This document shows, piece after piece, positions 1-6,406 of a DNA stretch of 64,000 nucleotides. The position numbers were made by a program, and so were the translations under genes. The notes beneath the pieces are model-generated. The model was not told the DNA's origin, did not search any database, and saw only the letters and a program-made list of their open reading frames with translations. Source of the stretch: RUG563 sp045590215 (GTDB taxonomy: Bacteria; Bacillota; Clostridia; Christensenellales; Aristaeellaceae); assembly GCA_045590215.1 (NCBI GenBank), contig JAZNQO010000035.1, positions 1 through 64,000 of the forward strand, in the 5' to 3' direction. The first letter of the stretch is position 1. Every line of letters begins with the position of its first letter.

Positions 1-2
1 GG

Positions 3-152
3 GTTGAAGACATTGCACGGATATTGGACATTGGAAGATCATCCGCTTACAATCTTGTGAGGGAAGGTCACTTCAAAACGGTACGTGTTGGGAGTGCAAT
101 TCGTATTTCGCGAAAGTCCTTCAATGAATGGTTAGAGAATCGAGCTATCTAA
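3..152 (+). CDS. Excisionase-type helix-turn-helix protein, C-terminal part (5' end outside window)
   Basis: The frame is open from the window edge to a TAA at 150-152 and gives 49 residues. It starts VEDIARILDIGRSSAYNLV and continues with a short wing that includes VRVGSAIRISRKSF. That layout (helix, turn, helix, then an RVG..IRI wing and a final tryptophan-containing helix) is the MerR-like HTH_17 fold of excisionases that sit next to tyrosine recombinases. The integrase begins about 18 bases downstream, so the two are probably co-transcribed and together direct integration and excision of the element lying to the left. The N-terminus is missing because the window starts inside the gene. 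Confidence 0.75.
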   Translation, partial: VEDIARILDIGRSSAYNLVREGHFKTVRVGSAIRISRKSFNEWLENRAI

Positions 153-170
153 TCATAGGAGGAAATGAAA

Positions 171-1544
171 ATGGCTTCTATTGTAAAGAGAGGAAAAAAC
201 TATAGTGTAGTATATAATTATGTAAACGATCTTGGGGAAATGAAACAAAAATGGCGAAGCTGCCCAACCTACAAAGATGCACAGCGAACCAAAGTTGAAA
301 TTGAGCATGATTTGATGATGGGGACATTCGTTGCTCCGGTTAAGCAAACAGTAACAGAATTCATGAAAGAATTTGTGACACTGTATGGATCGCAAAAGTG
401 GGGAATTTCTATGTACAGTTCCAGTTGCGGATTGATCAGTAACTACATCGTTCCGATCATTGGACACCTGGAGGTGCAGAGCATCACCCCTCGCACGGTG
501 GATATGTACATTCAGACTTTGCGAAAAACACCACCTGTCAGTAACAAAATGCACAAGGCATCCACCAAATATGTTCAAGATCAAACGATCGAAAAGATTA
601 TCAAGCTTTTGCGCTGTGCTTTCAAGCAAGCTGTTCGTTGGGAATTGATTGGAAAGAATCCATTTGACAATGCCATTCTACCCAGAACACGCTATAAAGA
701 ACGCGACATCTGGGATGCTGATATGATACGTACAGCTTTGGACGCCTGCAGCAATCCTATGCTATATCTGGCCATGAACCTGGCATTTGCCTGTTCTTTG
801 CGGATAGGAGAGATACTTGGGTTAACTTGGGACAATGTTCATATTTCAGATGAGGATATAGCAGCAGACGACGCCTGGATCTATGTGGATAAAGAAATAG
901 CCAGAGCTACACAAGCAGCGATTGATGTCATAGGCGAAAAAGACATCTATCATATCTTTTCTCCTGTCATGGGAAATACAAAGACAAGAATCGTTTTGAA
1001 AAAACCGAAAACAGACAGTAGTGTTCGAAAGGTATGGCTTCCCAAAACCGTTGCTTACATTCTTCGTAAATGGCAGGATAAGCAAAATGAGATCATTGAA
1101 ATGCTTGGTGACGAATACCAGAATTTCAATCTGGTTCTTGCTCAGTCCAATGGCAGACCTGTCGATCAGCGGATGATTGAAAAGGATTTCAACAAGCTGA
1201 AAGAGAAAGCTGGTCTTCCCAATGTTGTTTTTCACTCTCTTCGACACTCCAGTACAACTTACAAGCTGAAGCTGAATCATGGAGATTTAAAGGCAACGCA
1301 GGGAGATACCGGACATGCGGAGATTGACATGATTACGAAAGTATATGCGCATATTCTGGATGAAGATAGAAAAATCAATGCTCAGAAATTTGAGAATTCG
1401 TTTTATTCTTCTCTGGATTTGCGAAAAGTCAAAGCTCCGCAAGAAAATTCTTCGTCCTTTGATCTTGCCGAATTGATTCGCCAGCTGCAATCTTCTCCGG
1501 AACTTGCTTCGGCACTGGCCGCCTTACTTCCGAGGGTTTGCTAA
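171..1544 (+). CDS. Tyrosine recombinase / integrase of an integrated mobile element
   Basis: A 457-residue phage- or ICE-type integrase that would catalyse site-specific insertion and excision. The N-terminus (about residues 1-55) resembles an AP2-like arm-binding domain. A SAM-like core-binding domain follows (about 60-170), then the catalytic domain. Catalytic residues visible are the Arg in CSLRIGEILGL, the HSLRH box (H-x-x-R), and GHAEIDMITKVYAHI with the second His and the nucleophilic Tyr. AGGAGG at 157-162 lies 8 bases before the ATG at 171 but only 2 before the in-frame ATG at 165, so 171 is preferred. It follows an excisionase-like gene and ends about 160 bases from tRNA-Arg, a usual attachment site. 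It is less GC-rich than the genes to the right, in keeping with foreign origin. Confidence 0.93.
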   Translation: MASIVKRGKNYSVVYNYVNDLGEMKQKWRSCPTYKDAQRTKVEIEHDLMMGTFVAPVKQTVTEFMKEFVTLYGSQKWGISMYSSSCGLISNYIVPIIGHLEVQSITPRTVDMYIQTLRKTPPVSNKMHKASTKYVQDQTIEKIIKLLRCAFKQAVRWELIGKNPFDNAILPRTRYKERDIWDADMIRTALDACSNPMLYLAMNLAFACSLRIGEILGLTWDNVHISDEDIAADDAWIYVDKEIARATQAAIDVIGEKDIYHIFSPVMGNTKTRIVLKKPKTDSSVRKVWLPKTVAYILRKWQDKQNEIIEMLGDEYQNFNLVLAQSNGRPVDQRMIEKDFNKLKEKAGLPNVVFHSLRHSSTTYKLKLNHGDLKATQGDTGHAEIDMITKVYAHILDEDRKINAQKFENSFYSSLDLRKVKAPQENSSSFDLAELIRQLQSSPELASALAALLPRVC

Positions 1545-1550
1545 TGAATT

Positions 1551-1572
1551 ATTAGCAAATTCATTAGCAAAT
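1551..1572 (+). repeat. Two direct copies of a 10-bp repeat behind the integrase
   Basis: ATTAGCAAAT occurs at 1551-1560 and again at 1563-1572, two bases apart, directly after the integrase stop. Short direct repeats here are typical of arm-type integrase binding sites near an attachment site, but that role is inferred from position only. Confidence 0.4.
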
Positions 1573-1665
1573 CCCTAAAAAGAGTGGAAACAGTTCGAAT
1601 CCCGGAAACGAAATGTCTCTTTCAAATCAGACAGAGTAATTCGGTGAAGTGTTTGAAAAAGTGGC

Positions 1666-1702
1666 ATAAAAAATGCCGCAAACCCTTGAGTTTACGGCAT
1701 TT
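1666..1702 (-). terminator. Rho-independent terminator of tRNA-Arg
   Basis: Read on the minus strand, an AAAATGCCG / CGGCATTTT stem closes a loop of about 16 bases and ends in a run of T. It begins immediately at the CCA end of the tRNA-Arg gene, so it is very probably the terminator of that transcript. Confidence 0.75.
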
Positions 1703-1779
1703 TGGCACGCCCGGCGGGATTCGGACCCACGGCCTTCCGCTTAGGAGGCGGACGCTCTATCCTACTGAGCTACGGGCGC
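1703..1779 (-). tRNA. tRNA-Arg (anticodon CCT)
   Basis: The minus strand reads as a complete 77-nt tRNA with encoded CCA. It starts GCGCCCGTAGCTCAG, has anticodon loop CTCCTAA (anticodon CCT, reading AGG) in a CCGC/GCGG stem, a T-arm with GGTCCGAATCCC, and ends in GTGCCA. The acceptor stem pairs at all seven positions, though position 1-72 is a G-U wobble rather than G-C. The gene lies between an integrase and a truncated copy of itself. Its 5' half matches that copy except for one base in the D-arm. Confidence 0.93.
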
Positions 1780-1818
1780 ATGCATAAATTTTGACCATTC
1801 GGAGCTTTCGCAGATGTA

Positions 1819-1861
1819 CCGCTTAGGAGGCGGACGCTCTATCCTGCTGAGCTACGGGCGC
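1819..1861 (-). pseudogene. Truncated tRNA-Arg(CCT), 5' half only
   Basis: On the minus strand this stretch repeats the first 43 bases of the neighbouring tRNA-Arg: acceptor 5' strand, D-arm and the complete anticodon stem-loop, with one mismatch. Similarity then stops abruptly at the end of the anticodon stem. There is no variable loop, T-arm or acceptor 3' strand, so it cannot fold as a tRNA. The direct repeat is 44 bp (1737-1780 and 1819-1862, offset 82). A promoter lies upstream of this fragment, so transcription must cross it to reach the intact tRNA. It looks like a duplication or integration scar. Confidence 0.85.
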
Positions 1862-1941
1862 ACGGATGAATGGATTAAAAAGGCGATTTGACGGAGTGCC
1901 GGGATGGGAGGAATGATCTTCCTCAAAGCGGGCACCCATTC

Positions 1942-1970
1942 ATTATAGCATAAAGGAGAGGGGAGCGCAA
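1942..1970 (-). promoter_or_regulatory. Sigma-A promoter for the tRNA-Arg transcript
   Basis: On the minus strand TTGCGC (1970-1965), a 17-bp spacer and TATAAT (1947-1942) form a near-consensus promoter about 80 bases upstream of the truncated tRNA-Arg copy. It drives the truncated copy and then the intact tRNA. Confidence 0.7.
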
Positions 1971-2013
1971 GGGAAGGAAAAACGAAAAATTTGAAATTTT
2001 TCCGTTTGGGGGC

Positions 2014-2042
2014 TTGACAAGAGGGGGCGGGTGTGCTATTAT
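2014..2042 (+). promoter_or_regulatory. Sigma-A promoter for tRNA-Val
   Basis: TTGACA at 2014-2019, a 17-bp spacer and TATTAT at 2037-2042 lie just before the tRNA-Val gene, leaving a leader of about 12 bases. This is one of the best promoter matches in the window. Confidence 0.85.
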
Positions 2043-2062
2043 CATTCTTGCGCAAAGCGTAT

Positions 2063-2138
2063 GGTCGCATGGCTCAGTTGGTAGAGCACATCGTTCACAT
2101 CGATGGGGTCACAGGTTCGAGTCCTGTTGCGACCACCA
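2063..2138 (+). tRNA. tRNA-Val (anticodon CAC)
   Basis: A complete 76-nt tRNA with encoded CCA. The acceptor stem GGTCGCA pairs with TGCGACC, the D-arm carries GGCTCAGTTGGTAGAGC, and the anticodon stem CATCG/CGATG encloses loop TTCACAT, giving anticodon CAC (reads GTG). The T-arm is ACAGGTTCGAGTCCTGT. It has its own strong promoter and precedes a methyltransferase gene. Confidence 0.94.
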
Positions 2139-2208
2139 TATGCGCCAAGTATAGCAGAATGAGTGAAGCTGTGCTTGGCGTATTTTTGTTGTTTTGGGAG
2201 GATAAAGG

Positions 2209-2994
2209 ATGAACGCAGATCAAAAGGCTTTGATGGAATATTGGCAGGCCTGGATTTATGAACGGGATGAGGACGAAAGGGAAATGGCGGCGTATATACT
2301 GTGGTGCGTGGGCAAAAGGAAGCTAAAGATCGTGGAGCCTGCCTGCGGCGGCGGAAAGCTGTGCGTGCCGCTGGCAGAAGGAGGGCATCAGGTGACAGGC
2401 ATTGATTGCAGCAGAGAGATGTTGAATCAGGCCGTGAAAAAGGCGGAGAGGTTGCCGAATTTGCAATTGCAGGAAGCGGATATGCTCTTGCAGCCGTGGG
2501 GCAAGGGCTTTGATATCGCCATTTTAGGGGGAAACCTGATGGTGAATATCGTGACGGATAGGGATTATAAGCGTGCCCAGAAGAATCTGCTGGAAAGGGC
2601 ATGGGAAGCGTTGAAGATGGGCGGCAAACTGTTTCTGGATTTTGACTGCCCGGATGTTCTGTCCAAATGGGCTCCGGCTAACCGGGAGTGGGTTTGCTTT
2701 GAAGGGGAGGACGACCGGGGAACCTATGGCCGATATATTGTAAAGGACGGCACGGTGGACGACCGCCAGCGCATCATAACCGGAGAAAGACGATGGGAAA
2801 TGAAAACGGCGCAGGGCGAAAACTTTGTGCATACGGAAAAGAGCTATAAGCACTTTCCGGGGTTGGAGCAGGTGTGCGCCATGCTGTACCGGGTGGGCTT
2901 TGCCGTTGAATCCATCCACGGCGGCTACCGGGGCGAGCCCTTTGACCGGGATCACCGCAGGGCGGTTATCTGGGCCAGAAAATGCAGAATTTGA
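2209..2994 (+). CDS. Class I SAM-dependent methyltransferase
   Basis: A 261-residue Rossmann-fold methyltransferase. Motif I is VEPACGGGKLCVPLA at about residue 42, followed by the acidic strand end GIDCS near 63, which would bind the ribose of S-adenosylmethionine. The motif IV region is FDIAILGGNLMV near 105. The remainder is a C-terminal alpha/beta part without a recognisable substrate motif, so the target (small molecule, protein or nucleic acid) is unknown. GGGAGGATAAAGG precedes the ATG. It appears to be a single-gene unit: tRNA-Val lies upstream and a strong hairpin terminator follows immediately. The chemistry is more certain than any specific role. Confidence 0.85.
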   Translation: MNADQKALMEYWQAWIYERDEDEREMAAYILWCVGKRKLKIVEPACGGGKLCVPLAEGGHQVTGIDCSREMLNQAVKKAERLPNLQLQEADMLLQPWGKGFDIAILGGNLMVNIVTDRDYKRAQKNLLERAWEALKMGGKLFLDFDCPDVLSKWAPANREWVCFEGEDDRGTYGRYIVKDGTVDDRQRIITGERRWEMKTAQGENFVHTEKSYKHFPGLEQVCAMLYRVGFAVESIHGGYRGEPFDRDHRRAVIWARKCRI

Positions 2995-3008
2995 AAATAA
3001 CACAATAA

Positions 3009-3052
3009 AACAGCCGCAGAATCTGTTTGTTAGGTTTTGCGGCTGTTTTTTC
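3009..3052 (+). terminator. Rho-independent terminator (first copy of a repeated hairpin)
   Basis: ACAGCCGCA pairs with TGCGGCTGT across a loop of about 21 bases and ends in TTTTTT. Stem and loop are almost identical to the terminator at 4197-4239 behind the next gene. Confidence 0.85.
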
Positions 3053-3067
3053 CGGCGGCCAAGAGAC

Positions 3068-3096
3068 TTGCGCAGAACGAATTTACAACGTATAAT
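3068..3096 (+). promoter_or_regulatory. Sigma-A promoter for the C39-like peptidase gene
   Basis: TTGCGC at 3068-3073, a 17-bp spacer and TATAAT at 3091-3096, about 45 bases upstream of the chosen start codon. Confidence 0.7.
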
Positions 3097-3140
3097 AGAG
3101 ACGGCTCAAAATGACACAGAGCGAGAAGGAGCGTGTACGA

Positions 3141-4175
3141 ATGAAGCGATTGATGGCAATGGTTCTCATTTTTGCATGCCTTTTTTCGCTTTTGAATATG
3201 TTTCAGCCGGCCGTGGCTGAAGTTGATACGAAGATACTGGAAGGTATCCCCGATTTCAAGCAGTATGATCCGCAATGGAGCAGCACGAGAATCGGCACCC
3301 GAACCATCGGCAATGTGGGCTGCCTGCTGACGGTGATGGCCATGACCGAAAGCTATCGTCAGGGGGAAATCATCACCCCAGATAAGATGCGGGAGCAGCT
3401 TACCTTTTCCAATGATGATATGTTTTTCCCGGCTGATAATGTTTGCATTGACAGCAAGATCAATCTGCCGCTGATTTATGAAACCATCAATCAAGGCAAA
3501 CCTGTTATTGTGGGGGCCAAGAATGATGAAGGTAAATGGCACTGGGTTCTGATTACGGGATATGTGGAGCTGGATATGACCTATCTGCGGCGCAGCAACT
3601 TTCAGATTCATGATCCGAACTCCAAAGAAAGGACGAATCTGGCCCTTTTTCTGGCGGACTATTCCAATGGCATTACCCTGCGGACGTATGAAGGAGCTGC
3701 CAGAAATATTGCCGCTTCTTCCGGCGATTCTGTGCAGCAGGTGAATCCGGGCAAAAAGACCGTTTTATCATTGCTTAATGACAAAACCTGCCGTGGTTTT
3801 CTGCTGGCATCGGGCACGGAAAAAGTCTATTCCTCCGATAGCTTGACAGCGTATGACGGCCTTTTCTGCGATGCGAAAACGCCTGTTTCTGTTGTAAAAG
3901 CAAGCGGAGATGCACTTCTGATTGAGTATGCTACGGCGTCCGGCGTGCAGCAAGGCTGGATTGCCGCTGAAAAAGTCTTTCTGGATTTAAGCTATGAGGT
4001 TTGGGGCATGACAAGAAGCTGCGATGTTTTGCTGACAAACAAACCGGGCGGATACAGGGTGGGGAAGGTGCATCCCGGAGCCATGATTTATGTGCTGGGT
4101 GAAAAGGAAGGCTGCTATCAGGTGCTTTGCGCCGGCGAGAAGGAATGGACATTTGGCTTTATGCGAAAGAAATAA
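3141..4175 (+). CDS. Secreted C39-like (papain-fold) cysteine peptidase with C-terminal SH3-like region
   Basis: The 344-residue protein begins MKRLMAMVLIFACLFSLLN and has a signal peptide ending near AVA at residue 26. Residues 35-165 fit the Peptidase_C39_2 fold: the nucleophile Cys61 lies in IGNVGCLLTVMAM, His134 in KWHWVLITGY, and Asp158 in QIHDPNS. The C-terminal part (about 200-344) has repeated beta-rich stretches with GWIAAEKV and WTFGFMRKK, like bacterial SH3 modules that bind cell wall. The start at 3141 is chosen because AAGGAG lies 9 bases before it and the signal peptide begins there; the upstream in-frame ATG at 3111 would add a charged leader. It probably cleaves an extracellular peptide or wall-linked substrate; the substrate is unknown. 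It is monocistronic, with its own promoter and terminator. Confidence 0.8.
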   Translation: MKRLMAMVLIFACLFSLLNMFQPAVAEVDTKILEGIPDFKQYDPQWSSTRIGTRTIGNVGCLLTVMAMTESYRQGEIITPDKMREQLTFSNDDMFFPADNVCIDSKINLPLIYETINQGKPVIVGAKNDEGKWHWVLITGYVELDMTYLRRSNFQIHDPNSKERTNLALFLADYSNGITLRTYEGAARNIAASSGDSVQQVNPGKKTVLSLLNDKTCRGFLLASGTEKVYSSDSLTAYDGLFCDAKTPVSVVKASGDALLIEYATASGVQQGWIAAEKVFLDLSYEVWGMTRSCDVLLTNKPGGYRVGKVHPGAMIYVLGEKEGCYQVLCAGEKEWTFGFMRKK

Positions 4176-4196
4176 AAATTTATCCGTGAAAGTAGA

Positions 4197-4239
4197 ACAG
4201 CCGCAGAACCTGTTTGTTAGGTTTTGCGGCTGTTTTTTG
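4197..4239. terminator. Bidirectional terminator (second copy of the repeated hairpin)
   Basis: This hairpin has the same ACAGCCGCA / TGCGGCTGT stem as the one at 3009-3052 and a loop differing by one base. It ends in T-runs on the plus strand and lies between the convergent C39-like gene and the gene remnant at 4241-4474. Confidence 0.8.
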
Positions 4240-4240
4240 T

Positions 4241-4474
4241 TTATCCGTTCAGGCCGTAGCAATCGAGAGGCGTGCCGGTCAAATCGTCCACAACGACGTA
4301 GAAGTAATAGCTCTTGCCGGAGTCGAAAACCACAGTCCATTGACGCTTCATGGGGTCATATTGGGTGGTGATGCGATAAGCGACCAGGGTTTCACGGGTG
4401 ACGGGCTGAAGCTCGGCTATGGGGTTGGTGTTTTCTTGTGATTTCCAATCATAGAACGCTGGAAAGAGCTCTCT
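4241..4474 (-). pseudogene. Remnant of a secreted protein, C-terminal domain only
   Basis: On the minus strand an open stretch of 77 codons ends in TAA at 4243-4241 and is preceded by an in-frame stop at 4477-4475. It has no start codon near its beginning. The translation looks like real protein: it contains WTVVFDSGKSYYFYVVVDDL and ends TGTPLDCYGLNG, a beta-rich pattern resembling the PepSY-like repeats of secreted Firmicute proteins. The first methionine lies only about 40 residues before the end. I read it as the decayed 3' end of a gene whose front is lost. It lies downstream of, and in the same direction as, the serine hydrolase. The family assignment is tentative. Confidence 0.55.
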
Positions 4475-4505
4475 TCATCCCGGAAACACAAGAAAAGCGA
4501 TGATT

Positions 4506-5705
4506 CTATTCAGACGCCGGCTCGCTTGTGGGCAGGACGTCCAGGGAAGGCAAGGGCGAAGCGGGGGCAGGGGTGGGAGGAAGCAAATCCTCCTGTGCCT
4601 TTTCCATGAAGGAACGAGCCAGCGTCACCACATAATTGATAGACCGGCTCTTGTAGCCGTTGCCGATCACTACGATGCTAAGCCCTGTATCCGGCTGGAA
4701 ATACAAATCGCTGGACAGGCCTTCATACCGCCCCTGATGGCCATACCATGTGCCGCCGGGCAAATCATCCACCCGGTGCATGCAAAGGCCGTAGGGGCTT
4801 TCGCCCGTTACGGAGGAGCCGGGAATTAAGTGCTGGGGCTGCATCATGGCTTCCACTGTTTCCGGCTGCAGGATGCGCACGCCGTCCAGCTCGCCACCGC
4901 GCTGCAGCATGGTGATGATGCGGAAAAGCCCGTTGGCACTGATGTATAATTTTCCGCTGGTCAGGTGGGTGTGGTTTCTGGGGTCGCAGGTGTCTTCATA
5001 TTCGTCAAACTTCTCCAGCGTTTTGGAGGCACGCTGGATGAGGCTGCCGTCGTTTCGCAATTGATCGGCAATGTCGGTGATGTCGTGCAAAAGAGCCGGG
5101 TGATAGGCGGCGTTGATGCCGAGAGGATCAAACACATGCTGCTGCATGTAGCTGTTGACGCTCTGGCCGCTCAATGCCTCAATCATGGCACCGATCAGGC
5201 CGCCGTTGAGGTTGGAATAAGTGTATTTGGTGCCGGGGGCGTACTTTTTGGTAAAATACTTGGTGCCGGGGGGCATCTTTTCCCAGTTGGGGAAATAATA
5301 CTGGGTCTGTTCCAGGCCGGAGGTATGGCTGAGAATCTGGCGGACGGTGACGGGCTGATCCGGGAAATTGGGGTTGCCAACATGGAACCCCAGAATATCC
5401 TTGGCAGGGGTATCCAGCCCCAGCCCTTTTTCTTCCATGAGCTGCAAAAGGCCGATGGCACTGATCAGTTTGGTGGCGGAGGCGATGCGGAAGCAGGTGT
5501 CCAGCGTGGCAGGCTCCGTCTTTCGGACGTTGCGGAAGCCGTAGGAAAGGCTGTGAAGAATTTCTCCGTCCTTGGCAATAATCACAGCACCGCCCACGAC
5601 ATATCGGGTGCGGAAGCGGGCGTTGGCATAGTCTTCCCATGTATCCGCCTGCGCCGCAAGGGGCAGCAGCATCAAAACAAGCAAGCATGCAATTATTCTG
5701 CGCAT
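4506..5705 (-). CDS. Secreted serine hydrolase of the beta-lactamase / class C PBP family
   Basis: A 399-residue exported protein. A signal peptide with a leucine-rich core ends near AQA at residue 20. All three active-site motifs of the Beta-lactamase (PF00144) fold are present: the SxxK box as SATK at about 76-79, the Y-x-N box as YSN at about 163, and H-x-G as HQG at about 323. ILSHTSGL is also typical. Such proteins act as D,D-peptidases, esterases or beta-lactamases; the sequence does not separate these. The start is the ATG at 5705; a TTG codon precedes it in frame. It follows the TM2-domain gene on the same strand after 86 bases and may share its promoter. It ends in a proline- and serine-rich tail. 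Confidence 0.88.
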   Translation of the reverse strand: MRRIIACLLVLMLLPLAAQADTWEDYANARFRTRYVVGGAVIIAKDGEILHSLSYGFRNVRKTEPATLDTCFRIASATKLISAIGLLQLMEEKGLGLDTPAKDILGFHVGNPNFPDQPVTVRQILSHTSGLEQTQYYFPNWEKMPPGTKYFTKKYAPGTKYTYSNLNGGLIGAMIEALSGQSVNSYMQQHVFDPLGINAAYHPALLHDITDIADQLRNDGSLIQRASKTLEKFDEYEDTCDPRNHTHLTSGKLYISANGLFRIITMLQRGGELDGVRILQPETVEAMMQPQHLIPGSSVTGESPYGLCMHRVDDLPGGTWYGHQGRYEGLSSDLYFQPDTGLSIVVIGNGYKSRSINYVVTLARSFMEKAQEDLLPPTPAPASPLPSLDVLPTSEPASE

Positions 5706-5791
5706 CAAAAAACCACACCGTCCTTTTTGGGTTTCGATGTGGCATATTTTATCATATACAGAAAAATTCTACAATATTTTAGGAGAAATTG

Positions 5792-6232
5792 TTACACTCT
5801 TGGTAAATTGTTCCAAAGAATGGGCAAGCCTTGCGCATCCTTGGGCGTGCCCAAGAGGATAGAAAAGAAATCGAAAAACAGGCCGATGCCGAAAATGCCG
5901 CCGGTGAACAGATATAAAAAGCCCATTCCCATGCGGCCGGCATAGAACTTATGAGCTCCGAAAAAGCCCAGCATGAAATACAGAACCAGCAGCACAACGC
6001 GGTTCCTGGGGCTGCAGACAGACCTTTCATACACCACCTGCTCCACCACTTTTTCGATCACCTGCGGCTCTTCCTCATAATGATGGTGATGGATATGGAT
6101 ATGCTGCACCGCAGCGGCAGCAGCCTTTTCGGCGGAGAAGGAAGACAGGGAAGAAGCGGCGGCTTCCGTGCCGCAATAGCTGCAAAAACGTGCACCCTCT
6201 GACAGCTGTGCACCGCAACCGGAACATTTCAT
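5792..6232 (-). CDS. Zinc-ribbon and TM2-domain membrane protein
   Basis: The 146-residue protein begins MKCSGCGAQLSEGARFCSYC, a four-cysteine zinc ribbon. It continues with an Ala/Ser-rich linker and a His-rich stretch (HIHIHHHH, about 45-52). The C-terminal half is a TM2 domain: two hydrophobic segments around FMLGFFGAHKFYAGRMGMG and FLYLFTGGIFGIGLFFD. GAGGTG lies 8 bases before the ATG at 6232, which decides against the TTG two codons upstream. TM2 proteins are small envelope proteins of unknown function. The His-rich linker could bind a metal ion, but that is inference. It precedes the serine hydrolase gene and has its own promoter. Confidence 0.85.
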   Translation of the reverse strand: MKCSGCGAQLSEGARFCSYCGTEAAASSLSSFSAEKAAAAAVQHIHIHHHHYEEEPQVIEKVVEQVVYERSVCSPRNRVVLLVLYFMLGFFGAHKFYAGRMGMGFLYLFTGGIFGIGLFFDFFSILLGTPKDAQGLPILWNNLPRV

Positions 6233-6256
6233 AATCAAATCACCTCACAAATAATG

Positions 6257-6285
6257 ATTATAGCTTGTTTTTTGCTTTTGTGCAA
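6257..6285 (-). promoter_or_regulatory. Sigma-A promoter for the TM2-protein / serine hydrolase pair
   Basis: On the minus strand TTGCAC (6285-6280), a 17-bp spacer and TATAAT (6262-6257) lie just upstream of the TM2-protein gene. Confidence 0.7.
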
Positions 6286-6344
6286 GCGAAGGGTGAAACG
6301 GGCTTTTTTTGTGCCTTTTTCTGCCAGCGGCTGCTCTCATTTCC

Positions 6345-6375
6345 AGTATAGGGCTGCAAAAACAGCCGCATATTG
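6345..6375 (+). promoter_or_regulatory. Possible forespore (SigF/SigG-type) promoter of spoIVB
   Basis: AGTATA at 6345-6350 and GCATATT at 6368-6374 are separated by about 18 bases and lie 30-60 bases before the spoIVB start. The boxes resemble the forespore consensus, and spoIVB is forespore-expressed in Bacillus. No TATAAT-like vegetative box is seen here. The match is imperfect. Confidence 0.3.
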
Positions 6376-6406
6376 AAAGGGAAGAAGCAAAGCAGGGGGA
6401 ACAATC

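Noticed and set aside
1..1544. Integrase and excisionase as evidence that most of the window is a mobile element
   Set aside because: Everything from tRNA-Val rightwards is mostly housekeeping content in normal synteny blocks. The element extends to the left, out of the window.
1584..1787. Plus-strand frame across the tRNA-Arg region
   Set aside because: It is made of the terminator and the complement of the tRNA gene, so it cannot be a gene in its own right.
6085..6115. His-run in the TM2 protein as a cloning-tag artefact
   Set aside because: It is internal, flanked by natural sequence and interrupted by Ile, so it is not a vector tag.
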